Shown: positions 53,565-62,986, numbered from the stretch's first letter. The stretch: DNA of 64,000 nucleotides from Sandaracinaceae bacterium (GCA_040218145.1 JAVJQK010000014.1:1-64000); one strand, 5' to 3'. Program-made: numbers and translations. The notes: generated by a model from the sequence alone, not told the origin.

Positions 53565-54875
53565 TCAGTCGTCCCCCCACCGCACGGTGAAGGCTTCGCA
53601 GGTCCAGGGGCCAGAGAAGCGGACCACGCGCACGTACGCCGTGCCCGTCTCGCTGCTCCCCACGCAGCTCGGGCTGAAGCGCACCTCGTCCGCGGCGGAG
53701 GCCCCCCGTCGGCTGCAGCAGCCGTTCAGCCCGCCGAAGGAGTCGGCCGATCCCTCGATGCAGCTGACGCCCACGTCGGCGCCGTCGCAGTCCCAGTACA
53801 CGCAGAGGTCGTAGTCGTTGGCCGGAGGGACGGAGCTGAGCTCCACGCGGGGCTCGACCTCGCCGCCGATGTCGTCGGTCACGCGGAAGCGGAACCAGTC
53901 CTCGTCGGAGACGGGATAGAGGCTCGCCTGGAACGAGCCCTCGGGCCACGCGGCGCGATCCGACACCGTGCCGAGGAGGCGCGCCGCGGTGCGGCTGTCG
54001 TTGGGCTCGGAGGAGTCCCGACGCGGCGTCCCGGTGCACGTGCCCGAGCCGTCGCAGGCGTCGTCGTCGGTGCACGCGTCGCCGTCGCTGCAGGAGAGGC
54101 CGACCTCGCTCGACCACTCCGTCGGCGCAGCGCGGTCGCAGACCTCACACTGGCTCCCCGGCCGACGCTCGCCGTCGCTCCAGCACATGCCGTCCACGAG
54201 GCACTGCCCGGCCGCGGGGCGTGACTCGCACTCGAAGGCGCCCGGTCCCGTCGACACGCAGGCGTCCGCGCTGCACGAGACCCCGTCATCGCAGCTCGCG
54301 GCGGGCCCGGGCAGGCAGACGCCGCCCCGGCAGCTGTCGCCCATCGTGCAGCCGTCGTCGTCCGCGTTGCAGGGCGCGCCCTCGGGGCGGGGGCCGCCGT
54401 CCGTGCACTCGCCCGTCGCAGGGTCGCAGGCGCCTCCGTCGAGGCACGGGTCGTCGCTGCTGCACTCCACCGGGTCCCCGACGCACTCCGCGCCCGCGCA
54501 GCGATCGAACTGGGTGCAGAGCTCGCCGTCCTCGCAGGGCGTGCCTTCTCGCTCGGGGTTCGGCACCCGCACGCACGCGCCGCCTTCACACCTGACGAGC
54601 CCGCAGGGACCCGGCGCGACGCGCCCCTCGCAGTCCGCCTCGGACTCACAACGCAGACACTCGGGATCTTGGAGGTGGCCGCATCCCCCTTCGACACAGC
54701 GGTCGAGGGTGCATCCGTCCCCGTCGTCGCAGTCGACGTCTTCGAAGCAATCCGGCGTGGGCCCCGCGTCCTCCGCGGAGGCGTCCATCGTGCCGCCGTC
54801 CGGCGCGGCGGGCGCCGAGCAGGCCAGCGCGGTCGCGGCGAGGAGGCTGAGCAGGCTTCTCACTCGTCCGCTCAC
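53565..54875 (-). CDS. Cys-rich lipoprotein with C-terminal PPC-like domain
   Basis: 436 residues from a GTG that overlaps the upstream gene's stop (GTGA). The lipobox is ALAC. Multiple Cys-rich units follow the pattern C-x-DG-x-x-C, such as DCDDGDGCTLDRC, CNADDDGCTMGDSC and CSDGDACTDDDAC. The last 130 residues form a PPC-like beta sandwich (EPNDSRTAARLLG, SDEDWFRFRV). Predicted outer-surface protein. Confidence 0.8.
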   Translation of the reverse strand: MSGRVRSLLSLLAATALACSAPAAPDGGTMDASAEDAGPTPDCFEDVDCDDGDGCTLDRCVEGGCGHLQDPECLRCESEADCEGRVAPGPCGLVRCEGGACVRVPNPEREGTPCEDGELCTQFDRCAGAECVGDPVECSSDDPCLDGGACDPATGECTDGGPRPEGAPCNADDDGCTMGDSCRGGVCLPGPAASCDDGVSCSADACVSTGPGAFECESRPAAGQCLVDGMCWSDGERRPGSQCEVCDRAAPTEWSSEVGLSCSDGDACTDDDACDGSGTCTGTPRRDSSEPNDSRTAARLLGTVSDRAAWPEGSFQASLYPVSDEDWFRFRVTDDIGGEVEPRVELSSVPPANDYDLCVYWDCDGADVGVSCIEGSADSFGGLNGCCSRRGASAADEVRFSPSCVGSSETGTAYVRVVRFSGPWTCEAFTVRWGDD

Positions 54876-56350
54876 ATGCAGTAGGCGGGGGAGCGCTCGT
54901 CGGGTCGCTCGCAGCGCGCCCCGCACTCGACCACGTTCAGCGCGCCGGCCCGACAGTAGCGGAGGCTCGCGCCGTGACAGGCGCCGCCCCCGTCCACGTC
55001 GCCGCAACCCTCCACGCAGGCGAACCGATCCTCACCGTGCGCGAAGCCGCAGCCGAGCCCCTCGAGGGCGCAGTCGCGGACCACCACCTCGCCGTCCACG
55101 CAATCGGTGAGCACACCCGCGAGGCAGCTCCCCTGGGGTGGGACCTCGCCACAGCTCGAAGCCGGGGGCGGGGGCTCGGGCGGCGTCATCAGCGCCTCGC
55201 TCGTCTCCGACTCGTGGAACACGAGCCCGACGTCGAAGAGCTGCCGGTCCCAGACCCCGAGCGCGCTCCCGATGACGGGGACCTGCGCGTCGATCCCGAC
55301 CTCGCCGTAGACGCCCACCGTGCCCAGGTGCCACCCGTCGTCCCGCACCATGCGCACGTTCGGTTGCACGTGCACGTACGGCCCGGCGACGTCGTAGAGC
55401 ATCACGGAGAGCTTGGCGTAGACGAACATCTGCACCGCCGCGAGCGAGCCGCTCCCCGAGACCGAGGCCCGGGCGTCGCGGATCTCGAAGGTGCGCTCGC
55501 CGATGTCGCTCCACTCGCCGTCCTCGAGGACCGTGCCGAGGGCCACGGTGGAGTCGATCCCGCCGCCGATGTCGACGACGAGGTTGCCGTCGACCTCGAG
55601 CCCGACGCCGACCCCGAGCTCGAGCGTGACGACCTCCACCACCGGCACGGGGCCGATGAAGTGGAAGAACGGTCGCTCCCACTTCCAGAGCTCGTGGCTG
55701 TAGCCCAGCGACTGGTTGTCCGCGCGAACGTCGACGTGCACGTGGAGGTCCGCCTGGAGGTCCCCCGCGGCGCGCAGCAGCAAGTGGTCGACCCGGCGAT
55801 CGTGGACGTCGAGCTCGAAGTCGAGCGCGGGGTCGAAGTCGAGCTGGCCCTCGACGTCGACGTCCATGCTCAGCCCCTCGTGGACGCGCTGCGGACCGAA
55901 GACCGTGCGGAACTCCGCGACCTCGAGCGCCTCGCGCGCGGCCCCGACGGATCCCTCCGCGCTGTCCGAGAGCTGGCCGCCCCGCTCGATGAGCCGCTCG
56001 CGCAGCCGCATCTCCACGACCGCGTCGCCCAGCTCCGCGGGCGCGGTGGTGATCACCACCTCGTCCCCCACCGCCTCGACGCTGCGCACGTGCCGAAGGA
56101 AGCCGCCCCGCACCGCGCTCGCCACGACGTGCGAGGTGTCGAGCGCGAGGAGATCCTCGTGCCCGCCGAGGGGGAGACGCACGGTCTCGGCGTCGAACAC
56201 CACGGCCTCGTCGTCGATGACCACGACCCCCTCCGACGCGATCCCGGTGACCCCACCGGGCGCGTCACTGGCGCACGCGGTGAGGAGCGCGATGAGGAAG
56301 GGGAGGCACGCGGTCGACGCGAAGCCGGCGGAACTGCGGAGGAAAGTCAC
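54872..56350 (-). CDS. Hypothetical lipoprotein with C-terminal Cys-rich region
   Basis: 492 residues from a GTG at 56350, giving a leader with the lipobox LLTAC; an in-frame start at 56422 would add 24 residues. The centre is a large beta-rich domain with no recognised family. The last 80 residues contain twelve or more Cys residues. Its upstream region is the palindromic element at 56426-56594. Coupled to the next lipoprotein. Confidence 0.7.
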   Translation of the reverse strand: MTFLRSSAGFASTACLPFLIALLTACASDAPGGVTGIASEGVVVIDDEAVVFDAETVRLPLGGHEDLLALDTSHVVASAVRGGFLRHVRSVEAVGDEVVITTAPAELGDAVVEMRLRERLIERGGQLSDSAEGSVGAAREALEVAEFRTVFGPQRVHEGLSMDVDVEGQLDFDPALDFELDVHDRRVDHLLLRAAGDLQADLHVHVDVRADNQSLGYSHELWKWERPFFHFIGPVPVVEVVTLELGVGVGLEVDGNLVVDIGGGIDSTVALGTVLEDGEWSDIGERTFEIRDARASVSGSGSLAAVQMFVYAKLSVMLYDVAGPYVHVQPNVRMVRDDGWHLGTVGVYGEVGIDAQVPVIGSALGVWDRQLFDVGLVFHESETSEALMTPPEPPPPASSCGEVPPQGSCLAGVLTDCVDGEVVVRDCALEGLGCGFAHGEDRFACVEGCGDVDGGGACHGASLRYCRAGALNVVECGARCERPDERSPAYCM

Positions 56351-56425
56351 GACGCGCGACCCTACCGCGACACGTGGGCATGTGCCACAGCCCGCGGGCC
56401 ACGAGGCGACGCGCTTCCGCACCGG

Positions 56426-56594
56426 CTAGCAGGGTCCGGCGAAGATGCGCGCGATGCATCGCCGAGCGCGACGGCGTGTCCAGCGCGCTGGGCCGACGAC
56501 GAAATGCTGAAGCATTTCGGAGGAGCGACTGGCGCGCTGGGCGCGCTGTCCCGCCGGCGAGGCGCGCGCAGTCATCTTTGCCTGACACTGCTAG
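56426..56594. mobile_element. Palindromic MITE-like element, copy 1
   Basis: 169 bases. The ends are CTAGCAG and CTGCTAG. The two arms (83 and 84 bases) pair over most of their length; matching blocks include AAGATG, TCGCCG and CAGCGCGC. The centre is GAAATGCT-GA-AGCATTTC. No transposase lies inside, and no target-site duplication was seen. It has the same ends and centre as copy 2. It lies between the lipoprotein gene and egtB. Confidence 0.75.
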
Positions 56595-56603
56595 AGTTCG
56601 CGC

Positions 56604-57827
56604 ATGCTGGATCTGCGCGCTCGCTATCGTGACGTCCGGGCCTTCTCGAGGGAGCTGGCCGCGCCGCTGGCCCCCGAGGACATGGTCGTGCAGTCGATGC
56701 CCGACGTCAGCCCGACGAAGTGGCACCTCGCCCACACGAGCTGGTTCTTCGAGACGTTCGTGGTCAGCGAAGCCCTGGCCGGCTACGAGCCGCTCGACCC
56801 CGCCTACGCGGTGCTCTTCAACAGCTACTACAACACCATCGGCGCGCAGTTCCCGAGGCCGCGGCGCGGTCTCCTGTCGCGCCCCACCGTCGAGCAGGTG
56901 ATGGCCTACCGCGCGCACGTGGACGCGAAGATGGAGGAGGTCTTCGCGGCGGGCGTCAGCGACGCGCTGGCGTCGGTCATCGAGGTGGGCTGTCACCACG
57001 AGGAGCAGCACCAGGAGCTGCTCCTGACCGACATCAAGCACGTCTTCGCGCAGAACCCGCTGCACCCGCGCTACCAGGACGCGCTCGACGAGCGGCCGGG
57101 AGAGAGCCCCCCGCTCGCCTGGACGCGCTTCGACGAGGGCGTGCGCGAGATCGGGTTCGAGGGCGCAGGCTTCCACTTCGACAACGAGGGGCCGCGGCAC
57201 CGCGTGTTCCTGGAGTCCTTCTCGCTCGCGTCGCGGCCCGTGAGCTGCGGCGACTACGTCGCCTTCATCGAGGACGGCGGCTACGGCCAGCACGCGCTCT
57301 GGCACTCCGAGGGCTGGGCCGCGGTCCAGGAGCACGGCTGGGCGGCGCCCGCGTACTGGAAGAAAACGCAAGACGGGTGGCATGTGTTCACGCTGCGAGG
57401 GCTCCGCCCGTTGAACCCGGCCGAGCCGGTCGCGCACGTGAGCTGGTTCGAGGCGTCTGCGTACGCGGAGTGGGCGGGCGCGCGGCTGCCGACCGAGGCC
57501 GAGTGGGAGGTGGCGTCGGCCGACGCGGGCGCGGAGGGCGCGTTCGTGGACGACCGACGCTTCCACCCGAAGCCGTCGGCGGCGGGGGAGCTGTCGGGCA
57601 TGTTCGGCGACGTCTGGGAGTGGACCGCGAGCCCCTACGTGCCCTACCCGGGCTACCGGGCGCTGCCGGGCGCGCTCGGCGAATACAACGGAAAGTTCAT
57701 GGCCAACCAGTACGTGCTGCGAGGCGGGGCGTGCACGACGCGACGGGCCCACACGCGACCGACCTACCGCAACTTCTTCCCGTCGGGCGCGCGCTGGCAG
57801 CTCTCGGGGTTCCGGCTCGCGAAGTAG
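56604..57827 (+). CDS. egtB: Ergothioneine biosynthesis sulfoxide synthase EgtB
   Basis: 407 residues. The DinB-like N-terminal domain supplies iron ligands: His44 in HLAHTSWFFE and His132/His136 in HHEEQHQEL. The C-terminal FGE-sulfatase domain (from about 180) contains VAHVSWFEASAYAEW, RLPTEAEWEVAS, FGDVWEWTAS and LRGGACTT. EgtB joins a hercynine-type substrate to a thiol (cysteine or gamma-glutamylcysteine) in ergothioneine synthesis. The methyltransferase EgtD is not in the window. The start lies 9 bases after palindromic copy 1. Confidence 0.93.
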   Translation: MLDLRARYRDVRAFSRELAAPLAPEDMVVQSMPDVSPTKWHLAHTSWFFETFVVSEALAGYEPLDPAYAVLFNSYYNTIGAQFPRPRRGLLSRPTVEQVMAYRAHVDAKMEEVFAAGVSDALASVIEVGCHHEEQHQELLLTDIKHVFAQNPLHPRYQDALDERPGESPPLAWTRFDEGVREIGFEGAGFHFDNEGPRHRVFLESFSLASRPVSCGDYVAFIEDGGYGQHALWHSEGWAAVQEHGWAAPAYWKKTQDGWHVFTLRGLRPLNPAEPVAHVSWFEASAYAEWAGARLPTEAEWEVASADAGAEGAFVDDRRFHPKPSAAGELSGMFGDVWEWTASPYVPYPGYRALPGALGEYNGKFMANQYVLRGGACTTRRAHTRPTYRNFFPSGARWQLSGFRLAK

Positions 57828-57862
57828 GGCCGCTTGGCCCGATCCCTGCTGACTCAGTGCCC

Positions 57863-58765
57863 ATGACGCGATCTCGGCTCATCGTGGCACAGCTGTTCTG
57901 CGCCCTCCTGGCGTTCGGCTGCGGCGACTCCCACGGGCGCGGCGACGACGCGGGCCGCGTCTTCACGGACGCGAGCGATCCTCCGCGCGACGCCGGCCGC
58001 ATCTTCGTGGACGCGAGCGACCCTCCGCTGGACGCCGGCGGCCCCCGCGAGCTGTGCGACCCGCAGGACGCGCGGGCCGAGATCTGCCCCGAGCTCCTGT
58101 GCGACGGTCCGCCCAACTTCTACTGGCAGGGCGACCGCTGCGTCGTCGTCGACTGCGGCGCCTGCGTCGGCGCGGACTGCGGGACGACCTGGGGCTCGCT
58201 CGAGGCCTGCGAGGCCGCGCACGCGAGCTGCGAGGCCCAGCTCTGCCGCAGCACGGGCGGCGACTGGCGCTGGTGGGCCGAGGAGTGCGGGCACTACACG
58301 TGCGGCTTCCCGCCGCCCATCGACTGCTTCGTGGGAGGCCCGGTCTGCGACTGCGGGCTCGGTCAGCGCTTCGAGCCCGGGGTCGGGTGCGTCGACGCGG
58401 ACTGCCCGACGTTCCCGCCCCGCCCGGACCGGGAGACGCTCTGCCTCGACACCGGCGGACGCTGGGAGAACACCTGCTGCGACAGCGTGTGCGGGGAGCT
58501 GTGCGCGGACGCCTGCACCGCGCCCGCCTGCAACTGCGGACCGCTCGAGATCTTCGACGAGGCCTTCGGCTGTCAGCAGGCGACGCGGTGCTACGAGCGG
58601 CGGGCGGGCGAGTCCTGCCACGACGGGGCGCGCTGCGCGGACGGGACGATCTGCTGCGATCGCTGCGGCGGCGCCGGCTGCGAAGGCGCCCCTCGCTGCG
58701 TGCCGCCGGTCTGCGACGGAGACGAGAGCCGCGACGAGTGCGGCAACGACCGCGACGCGCCCTGA
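57863..58765 (+). CDS. Cys-rich lipoprotein
   Basis: 300 residues. The lipobox is FGC, then an Asp/Gly linker with repeated DASDPP units. The mature part has over thirty Cys in variable spacing (CGACVGADCGTTWG, CCDSVCGELCADAC). No family recognised; likely disulphide-rich and secreted. Confidence 0.75.
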   Translation: MTRSRLIVAQLFCALLAFGCGDSHGRGDDAGRVFTDASDPPRDAGRIFVDASDPPLDAGGPRELCDPQDARAEICPELLCDGPPNFYWQGDRCVVVDCGACVGADCGTTWGSLEACEAAHASCEAQLCRSTGGDWRWWAEECGHYTCGFPPPIDCFVGGPVCDCGLGQRFEPGVGCVDADCPTFPPRPDRETLCLDTGGRWENTCCDSVCGELCADACTAPACNCGPLEIFDEAFGCQQATRCYERRAGESCHDGARCADGTICCDRCGGAGCEGAPRCVPPVCDGDESRDECGNDRDAP

Positions 58766-58771
58766 GGGAGA

Positions 58772-60808
58772 CTACGCGTCTCGCGGGACGCGCTCGTCCC
58801 AGCTCGCGGCGTGCACGCGCGTCTCTCCCTCGAACGCCTCGAGCTCGGCCTGCACCCGGAACGACGCGGCGTCGGAGGAGAGGCGCGTCCGCGTGATCAC
58901 GCGCGTCTGCCAGTCGCCGCGGCGGTAGATGGCGTCGTGCACGACCTCGCCGGTGGCCGAGAGCGGGTCGCCCTCGAGGATCCGGAAGCGCTCGACCATG
59001 CCGTGGCCGTGCTCCATGCCGGTCGCCTCGACGCGGGTCATCGCGGGCGCGCCGTCGTCGTCGAGGTCGGTGGTGAGCGTGTGCGTGACCACCCCCGTGA
59101 TGGCGTCGCGCTCGATGGTGCGCACGGCGCCGCCCGGGTGGAGGTCCACGATGTCGGTGCCCGGCGCGGCCTCGGCGGGCGCGAACGCGCGGAGCGCCGC
59201 GTCCTCGGCGCGCGGCGGGCGTGTGGGGAGGGTCAGCGCGCTCCCCGCCGTGTGCACGTCGAGGGTCACGGGCGTCGGCGCCGGCCAGGCCATGGGCCAG
59301 TAGCTGGTGGAGAGGGCGAGGCGGAGGCGATGGCCGGCGTCGAAGGCGTGCGCGACGTCGTTGAGCCGCACCTCCACCTCGACCACGCGGCCAGGCTCGA
59401 GGGGGGACGGCGTCTCGTGGCTCTCCCGGTGCGTAAGCGCGAGCAGGCCGTAGGTGACGAGGTTGGACGCCCCCGTCGGCGCGACGTCGCAGAGGCGCAC
59501 GGCGAGGAGCGCGATGGGAGAATCGGACGCGACCCGGAGCCGCAGGACGGGCGCGCCGAGGATCTCGAGCGGCGCGTCGAGCGTGGCCGACGAGAAGGCG
59601 AGGCTGCGCCCGTCGTCCTCGCGCTGATCGCGCGGCATCTCGCCTTCCATGCCGAACGCGCACCAGCTGCCGCCCGCGAGGCCGGTCACCTGCGGCGAGC
59701 GCACGCGGAGCACGACGTTCTGCGCCTCGACGGTCTCCGCGTCGGAGGGCGACACGAGGCGTCCGTCGGCGAGCCCGAGCGCGCGCGGCTCGATCCGCGG
59801 CGAGGGCCAGGTCTCCTCGGCGACCCAGCGGCCCGGGCGCTCGTCGTAGTAGGACTTCGGCGGGACGCTCCGCTGCATCCACACCCGGTAGCGCGGGTCG
59901 TCGTCGGGCTGGCCGCCGTTCAGCCAGGCGTCCCACCATCGCAACGCTTCTTGCAAGAACCCGATGGCCGGCCGCGGGATCCCCTCGTGCGGATAGACGT
60001 GCGCCCAGGGACCGACCAGGCCCTTGCGGGGCACGTCGAGCGAGGCGAGCAGGCGCGGCACGGCGTTCGAGTAGGCGTCGGCCCAGCCGCTGACCAGGAA
60101 GACGGGGCAGCGGATCCGGGACGGGTCCTCGCAGACCGAGCCGTGCTTCCAGTACGCGTCGCGATGCGGGTGGCGCATCCAGCGCGCGACGTAGAGGGGC
60201 AGCGCCTCGAGCCGGCGCATCCACATCTCTCGCCAGCGCGCGCCGACCACCTGCGGGTCGGGCGGCAGCGCGGCGAGCGTGAACAGCCCCGAGCCCCAGA
60301 TGAGGTTCTCGTTCAAGAGCGCGCCGCCCATGTAGTGCGCGTCGTCGGCGTACCGATCGTCGGACGCGCAGACGACGAGGATGGCGGCGAGGGCGGGGGG
60401 CTGCCGGGCCGCGACCTGCAGCGCGTTGAAGCCGCCCCACGACTTCCCCATCATGCCGACCTTCCCGCTGCACCAGGGCTGGGCGGCGATCCACGCGATG
60501 ACCTCGAGCGCGTCGTCGATCTCCTGCGCGTCGTACTCGTCGACCAGCACCCCGCCCGAGTCCCCGGTGCCGCGGAGATCCACCCGGACGGCCGCGTAGC
60601 CATGCCCCGCGAAGTAGCGGTGCATCGGATCGTCCCGCTCCCGCGTCCCGTCCGCCTTCCGGTAGGGGATGTACTCGAGCACCGCCGGCGCGGGCACGTC
60701 CTGGTCGGGGATCCAGAGCCGCGCGGCGAGCCGCGTGCCATCCGAGAGCGGGATGAAGACGTTCTCGATCTCGCGAAAGCGCTGCGGCAGATCGGAGATG
60801 ACACGCAT
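58772..60808 (-). CDS. CocE/NonD-family hydrolase (X-Pro dipeptidyl-peptidase S15 type)
   Basis: 678 residues. The nucleophile Ser123 sits in GKSWGG. The second and third triad members fit SGWADAY and GPWAHVYP. The C-terminal beta-jelly roll typical of the family begins about residue 360. Members cleave cocaine esters, glutaryl-7-ACA-like amides or X-Pro peptides; which applies here is unknown. The start is 16 bases from palindromic copy 2. Confidence 0.9.
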   Translation of the reverse strand: MRVISDLPQRFREIENVFIPLSDGTRLAARLWIPDQDVPAPAVLEYIPYRKADGTRERDDPMHRYFAGHGYAAVRVDLRGTGDSGGVLVDEYDAQEIDDALEVIAWIAAQPWCSGKVGMMGKSWGGFNALQVAARQPPALAAILVVCASDDRYADDAHYMGGALLNENLIWGSGLFTLAALPPDPQVVGARWREMWMRRLEALPLYVARWMRHPHRDAYWKHGSVCEDPSRIRCPVFLVSGWADAYSNAVPRLLASLDVPRKGLVGPWAHVYPHEGIPRPAIGFLQEALRWWDAWLNGGQPDDDPRYRVWMQRSVPPKSYYDERPGRWVAEETWPSPRIEPRALGLADGRLVSPSDAETVEAQNVVLRVRSPQVTGLAGGSWCAFGMEGEMPRDQREDDGRSLAFSSATLDAPLEILGAPVLRLRVASDSPIALLAVRLCDVAPTGASNLVTYGLLALTHRESHETPSPLEPGRVVEVEVRLNDVAHAFDAGHRLRLALSTSYWPMAWPAPTPVTLDVHTAGSALTLPTRPPRAEDAALRAFAPAEAAPGTDIVDLHPGGAVRTIERDAITGVVTHTLTTDLDDDGAPAMTRVEATGMEHGHGMVERFRILEGDPLSATGEVVHDAIYRRGDWQTRVITRTRLSSDAASFRVQAELEAFEGETRVHAASWDERVPRDA

Positions 60809-60823
60809 GAAGCGGGGGATAGT

Positions 60824-60990
60824 CTAGCAGTCCGTTGAAGAACCTCGCTCCTCGTCTCTCGGGCGGGACGACCCGTCTCTCGGCCCGTGTCTCCTCGGAA
60901 ATGCTCAAGCATTTCCTCGTCGCCCCGAACCGAGAACCGGGCCGTCGCGCTCCGAGATCCTTCGGGCTCGGTACTTCAACGGCCTGCTAG
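60824..60990. mobile_element. Palindromic MITE-like element, copy 2
   Basis: 167 bases. The ends are CTAGCAGTCCGTTGAAG and its near-complement with CTAGCAGGCCGTTGAAG, pairing 15 of the first 16 bases. The arms pair through to the centre GGAAATGCT-CA-AGCATTTCC. No gene inside. The position, between the CocE-like and ATP-grasp genes that are divergent, could affect both promoters. Confidence 0.78.
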
Positions 60991-61002
60991 GAGTCGATTC
61001 TC

Positions 61003-62268
61003 GTGCCGACCATCCGCGTCGTCTTTCCCACCGAGTGGGACCAGAGGCAGCTCGCGCGCGTCGCCGAGGCGGAGGGCTACGACGTGCAGTGGGCGACGCC
61101 CGACGACGACGCCTGCCCGTGGGACCTCGACGCGCTCGGGCTCATCGAGGCGGAGGTCGCGCGCGGAGGCTTCGACGGGGTGTTCAGCTCGAGCGACTAC
61201 CCGGGCGCGACGGTGGCCGGGGCGATCGCGACGCGCCTGGGCCTGCCCGGGACGCGCCCCGAAGACGTCATCCGCTGCTCCCACAAGTACTACTCCCGCG
61301 TCGCCCAGCGCGAGGTCGCGCCCGACGCCACGCCGCCCTTCTGGCTGGTGGACCCGGACGCCCCGGGCGACGACATCGCGTTCCCCTGCTTCGTCAAACC
61401 GGTGAAGGGCGCGTTCAGCGTCATGTCGGCCCGCATCGGATCGCGCCCCGAGCTGCTCGCGTTCTTGAACAAGCCCTCCGCGCGCGAGTTCCTCAGCAGC
61501 TACGTCGCGATCTTCAACCAGCTGGTCCGCGGCCTGACCGACCTCGAGGTCGACGGACGCTTCTTCCTCGCGGAGGGCCTGCTGACCGGGCGGCAGGCCA
61601 CGGTCGAGGGCTACGTGGGCGAAGACGGCGCGCACCTCGTCGGCATCGTCGACTCCGTCCGACACCCGCGCACCAAGAGCTTCGTTCGCTTCGACTACCC
61701 CTCGTCGCTGAGCAAGCGCCTGCAAGAGAAGGCGTGGGAGGTCAGCCGCCGCGCGGTCGAGCGGCTCGGCCTGAGGCACTCCATGTTCAACGTGGAGGTG
61801 ATGATCGACGCGGCGCGCGAGCGGGTCTCCATCGTGGAGATCAACCCGCGCATGTGCGGCCAGTTCGCCGACCTCTACGAGCTGGTCGACGGAGTGGGCG
61901 GCTACTCCATCGCGCTCGCGCTCGCCGCGGGCCGGCCCCCGCCGCGGAAGAGGCGACAGGGCGCGCACGCGGTCGCGGCGAGCGTCCCCTTGCGCATCTT
62001 CGAGCGCTCGGTGGTGGAGCACGCGCCGAGCGAGGACGACCTGCGGCGCGCGGAGGCGCTCTTCCCCGGCACGCTCTGCTGGAGCGAGTGCGAGACCGGC
62101 GCGCGCCTCGACGACTTCGAGACGTGCGAGGACGGCCAGAGCGCGCGCTACGCGATCGTGAACCTCGGGGCGCCCAGCCGGGAGGCGCTCCAGGCCCGGC
62201 TCGCCCAGGTGAAGGCCACCCTGGGCTTCCGCTTCGTCTCGCTCGACGCGACGCCGTCCGCGCCGTAG
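61003..62268 (+). CDS. ATP-grasp domain protein
   Basis: 421 residues from a GTG. ATP-grasp fold: CFVKPVKGAFSVMSAR is the nucleotide-binding segment and SIVEINPRMCGQFADLYE carries the metal ligands Glu and Asn. Substrate unknown; such proteins often make amide bonds in peptide or natural-product pathways. The next gene is a lipoprotein, and no obvious pathway partners are nearby. Confidence 0.88.
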   Translation: MPTIRVVFPTEWDQRQLARVAEAEGYDVQWATPDDDACPWDLDALGLIEAEVARGGFDGVFSSSDYPGATVAGAIATRLGLPGTRPEDVIRCSHKYYSRVAQREVAPDATPPFWLVDPDAPGDDIAFPCFVKPVKGAFSVMSARIGSRPELLAFLNKPSAREFLSSYVAIFNQLVRGLTDLEVDGRFFLAEGLLTGRQATVEGYVGEDGAHLVGIVDSVRHPRTKSFVRFDYPSSLSKRLQEKAWEVSRRAVERLGLRHSMFNVEVMIDAARERVSIVEINPRMCGQFADLYELVDGVGGYSIALALAAGRPPPRKRRQGAHAVAASVPLRIFERSVVEHAPSEDDLRRAEALFPGTLCWSECETGARLDDFETCEDGQSARYAIVNLGAPSREALQARLAQVKATLGFRFVSLDATPSAP

Positions 62269-62278
62269 CTTCGCGCGC

Positions 62279-62986
62279 ATGCGTGCCCTCTGGCTCTCGC
62301 TCCTCCTGGCCACGCCCGGCCTGACCGCGTGTGGAGGCGCCTCGAACGCGGCGCCCGAGGAGCCCCCTCCCCCGGAGCGCAGCCCCGCCGAGGAGGCGGC
62401 CGACCTGCGCCAGAGCTTCGATCGGAGCCCGAGCGCGGGGGAGCGGCTCCTGCGCGCCGCCCGCTACCGAGACGCCGACGTGGAGTCCGCGCGGATCGGC
62501 TGCCTCGCGGCGATCGACGCGGCGCGGGCCGAGGACGACGACGCCTACCGGGCGGCGCAGGAGACCTGCTTGAGCCGGGTGGACGCCGTGGCCGCGGCGC
62601 ACGAGCTGGACCCGCTGACCCAGCCCGGGCGTCAGCCCCCCGAAGACTTCGCTCCGGTCGCCGACGTCTTCGAGCACGCGGGCGAGCTGGCCGCGGGAGA
62701 CTCCGTGGTCGAGGACGACGGGTCCTTCTACGACGCGTACCCGGTCGATCTGCGCGCCGGCTGGACCCTGCGGGTCTCGATGGAGAGCGCGAGCTTCGAC
62801 ACCTATCTCTGGCTGATCAGCCCGAGCGGGGAGTCGCTCGTGCAGGACGACGACGGCGGCGAGGGCACGAACTCGTTCGTCGAGTGGTTCGTCGAGGAGA
62901 CCGGCCGCTACACCGTCCGCGCGAACAGCTACGCCGGCGACATGACCGGCCCCTACACGCTGCGCATCGAAGCCATCCGGCCCTAG
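62279..62986 (+). CDS. PPC-domain lipoprotein
   Basis: 235 residues. A signal peptide ends in LTAC. Residues about 140-235 form a PPC beta sandwich (DSVVEDDGSFYDAYPVDLRA, SASFDTYLWLISPSGE, GRYTVRANSY). Ten bases after the ATP-grasp gene. Confidence 0.85.
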   Translation: MRALWLSLLLATPGLTACGGASNAAPEEPPPPERSPAEEAADLRQSFDRSPSAGERLLRAARYRDADVESARIGCLAAIDAARAEDDDAYRAAQETCLSRVDAVAAAHELDPLTQPGRQPPEDFAPVADVFEHAGELAAGDSVVEDDGSFYDAYPVDLRAGWTLRVSMESASFDTYLWLISPSGESLVQDDDGGEGTNSFVEWFVEETGRYTVRANSYAGDMTGPYTLRIEAIRP

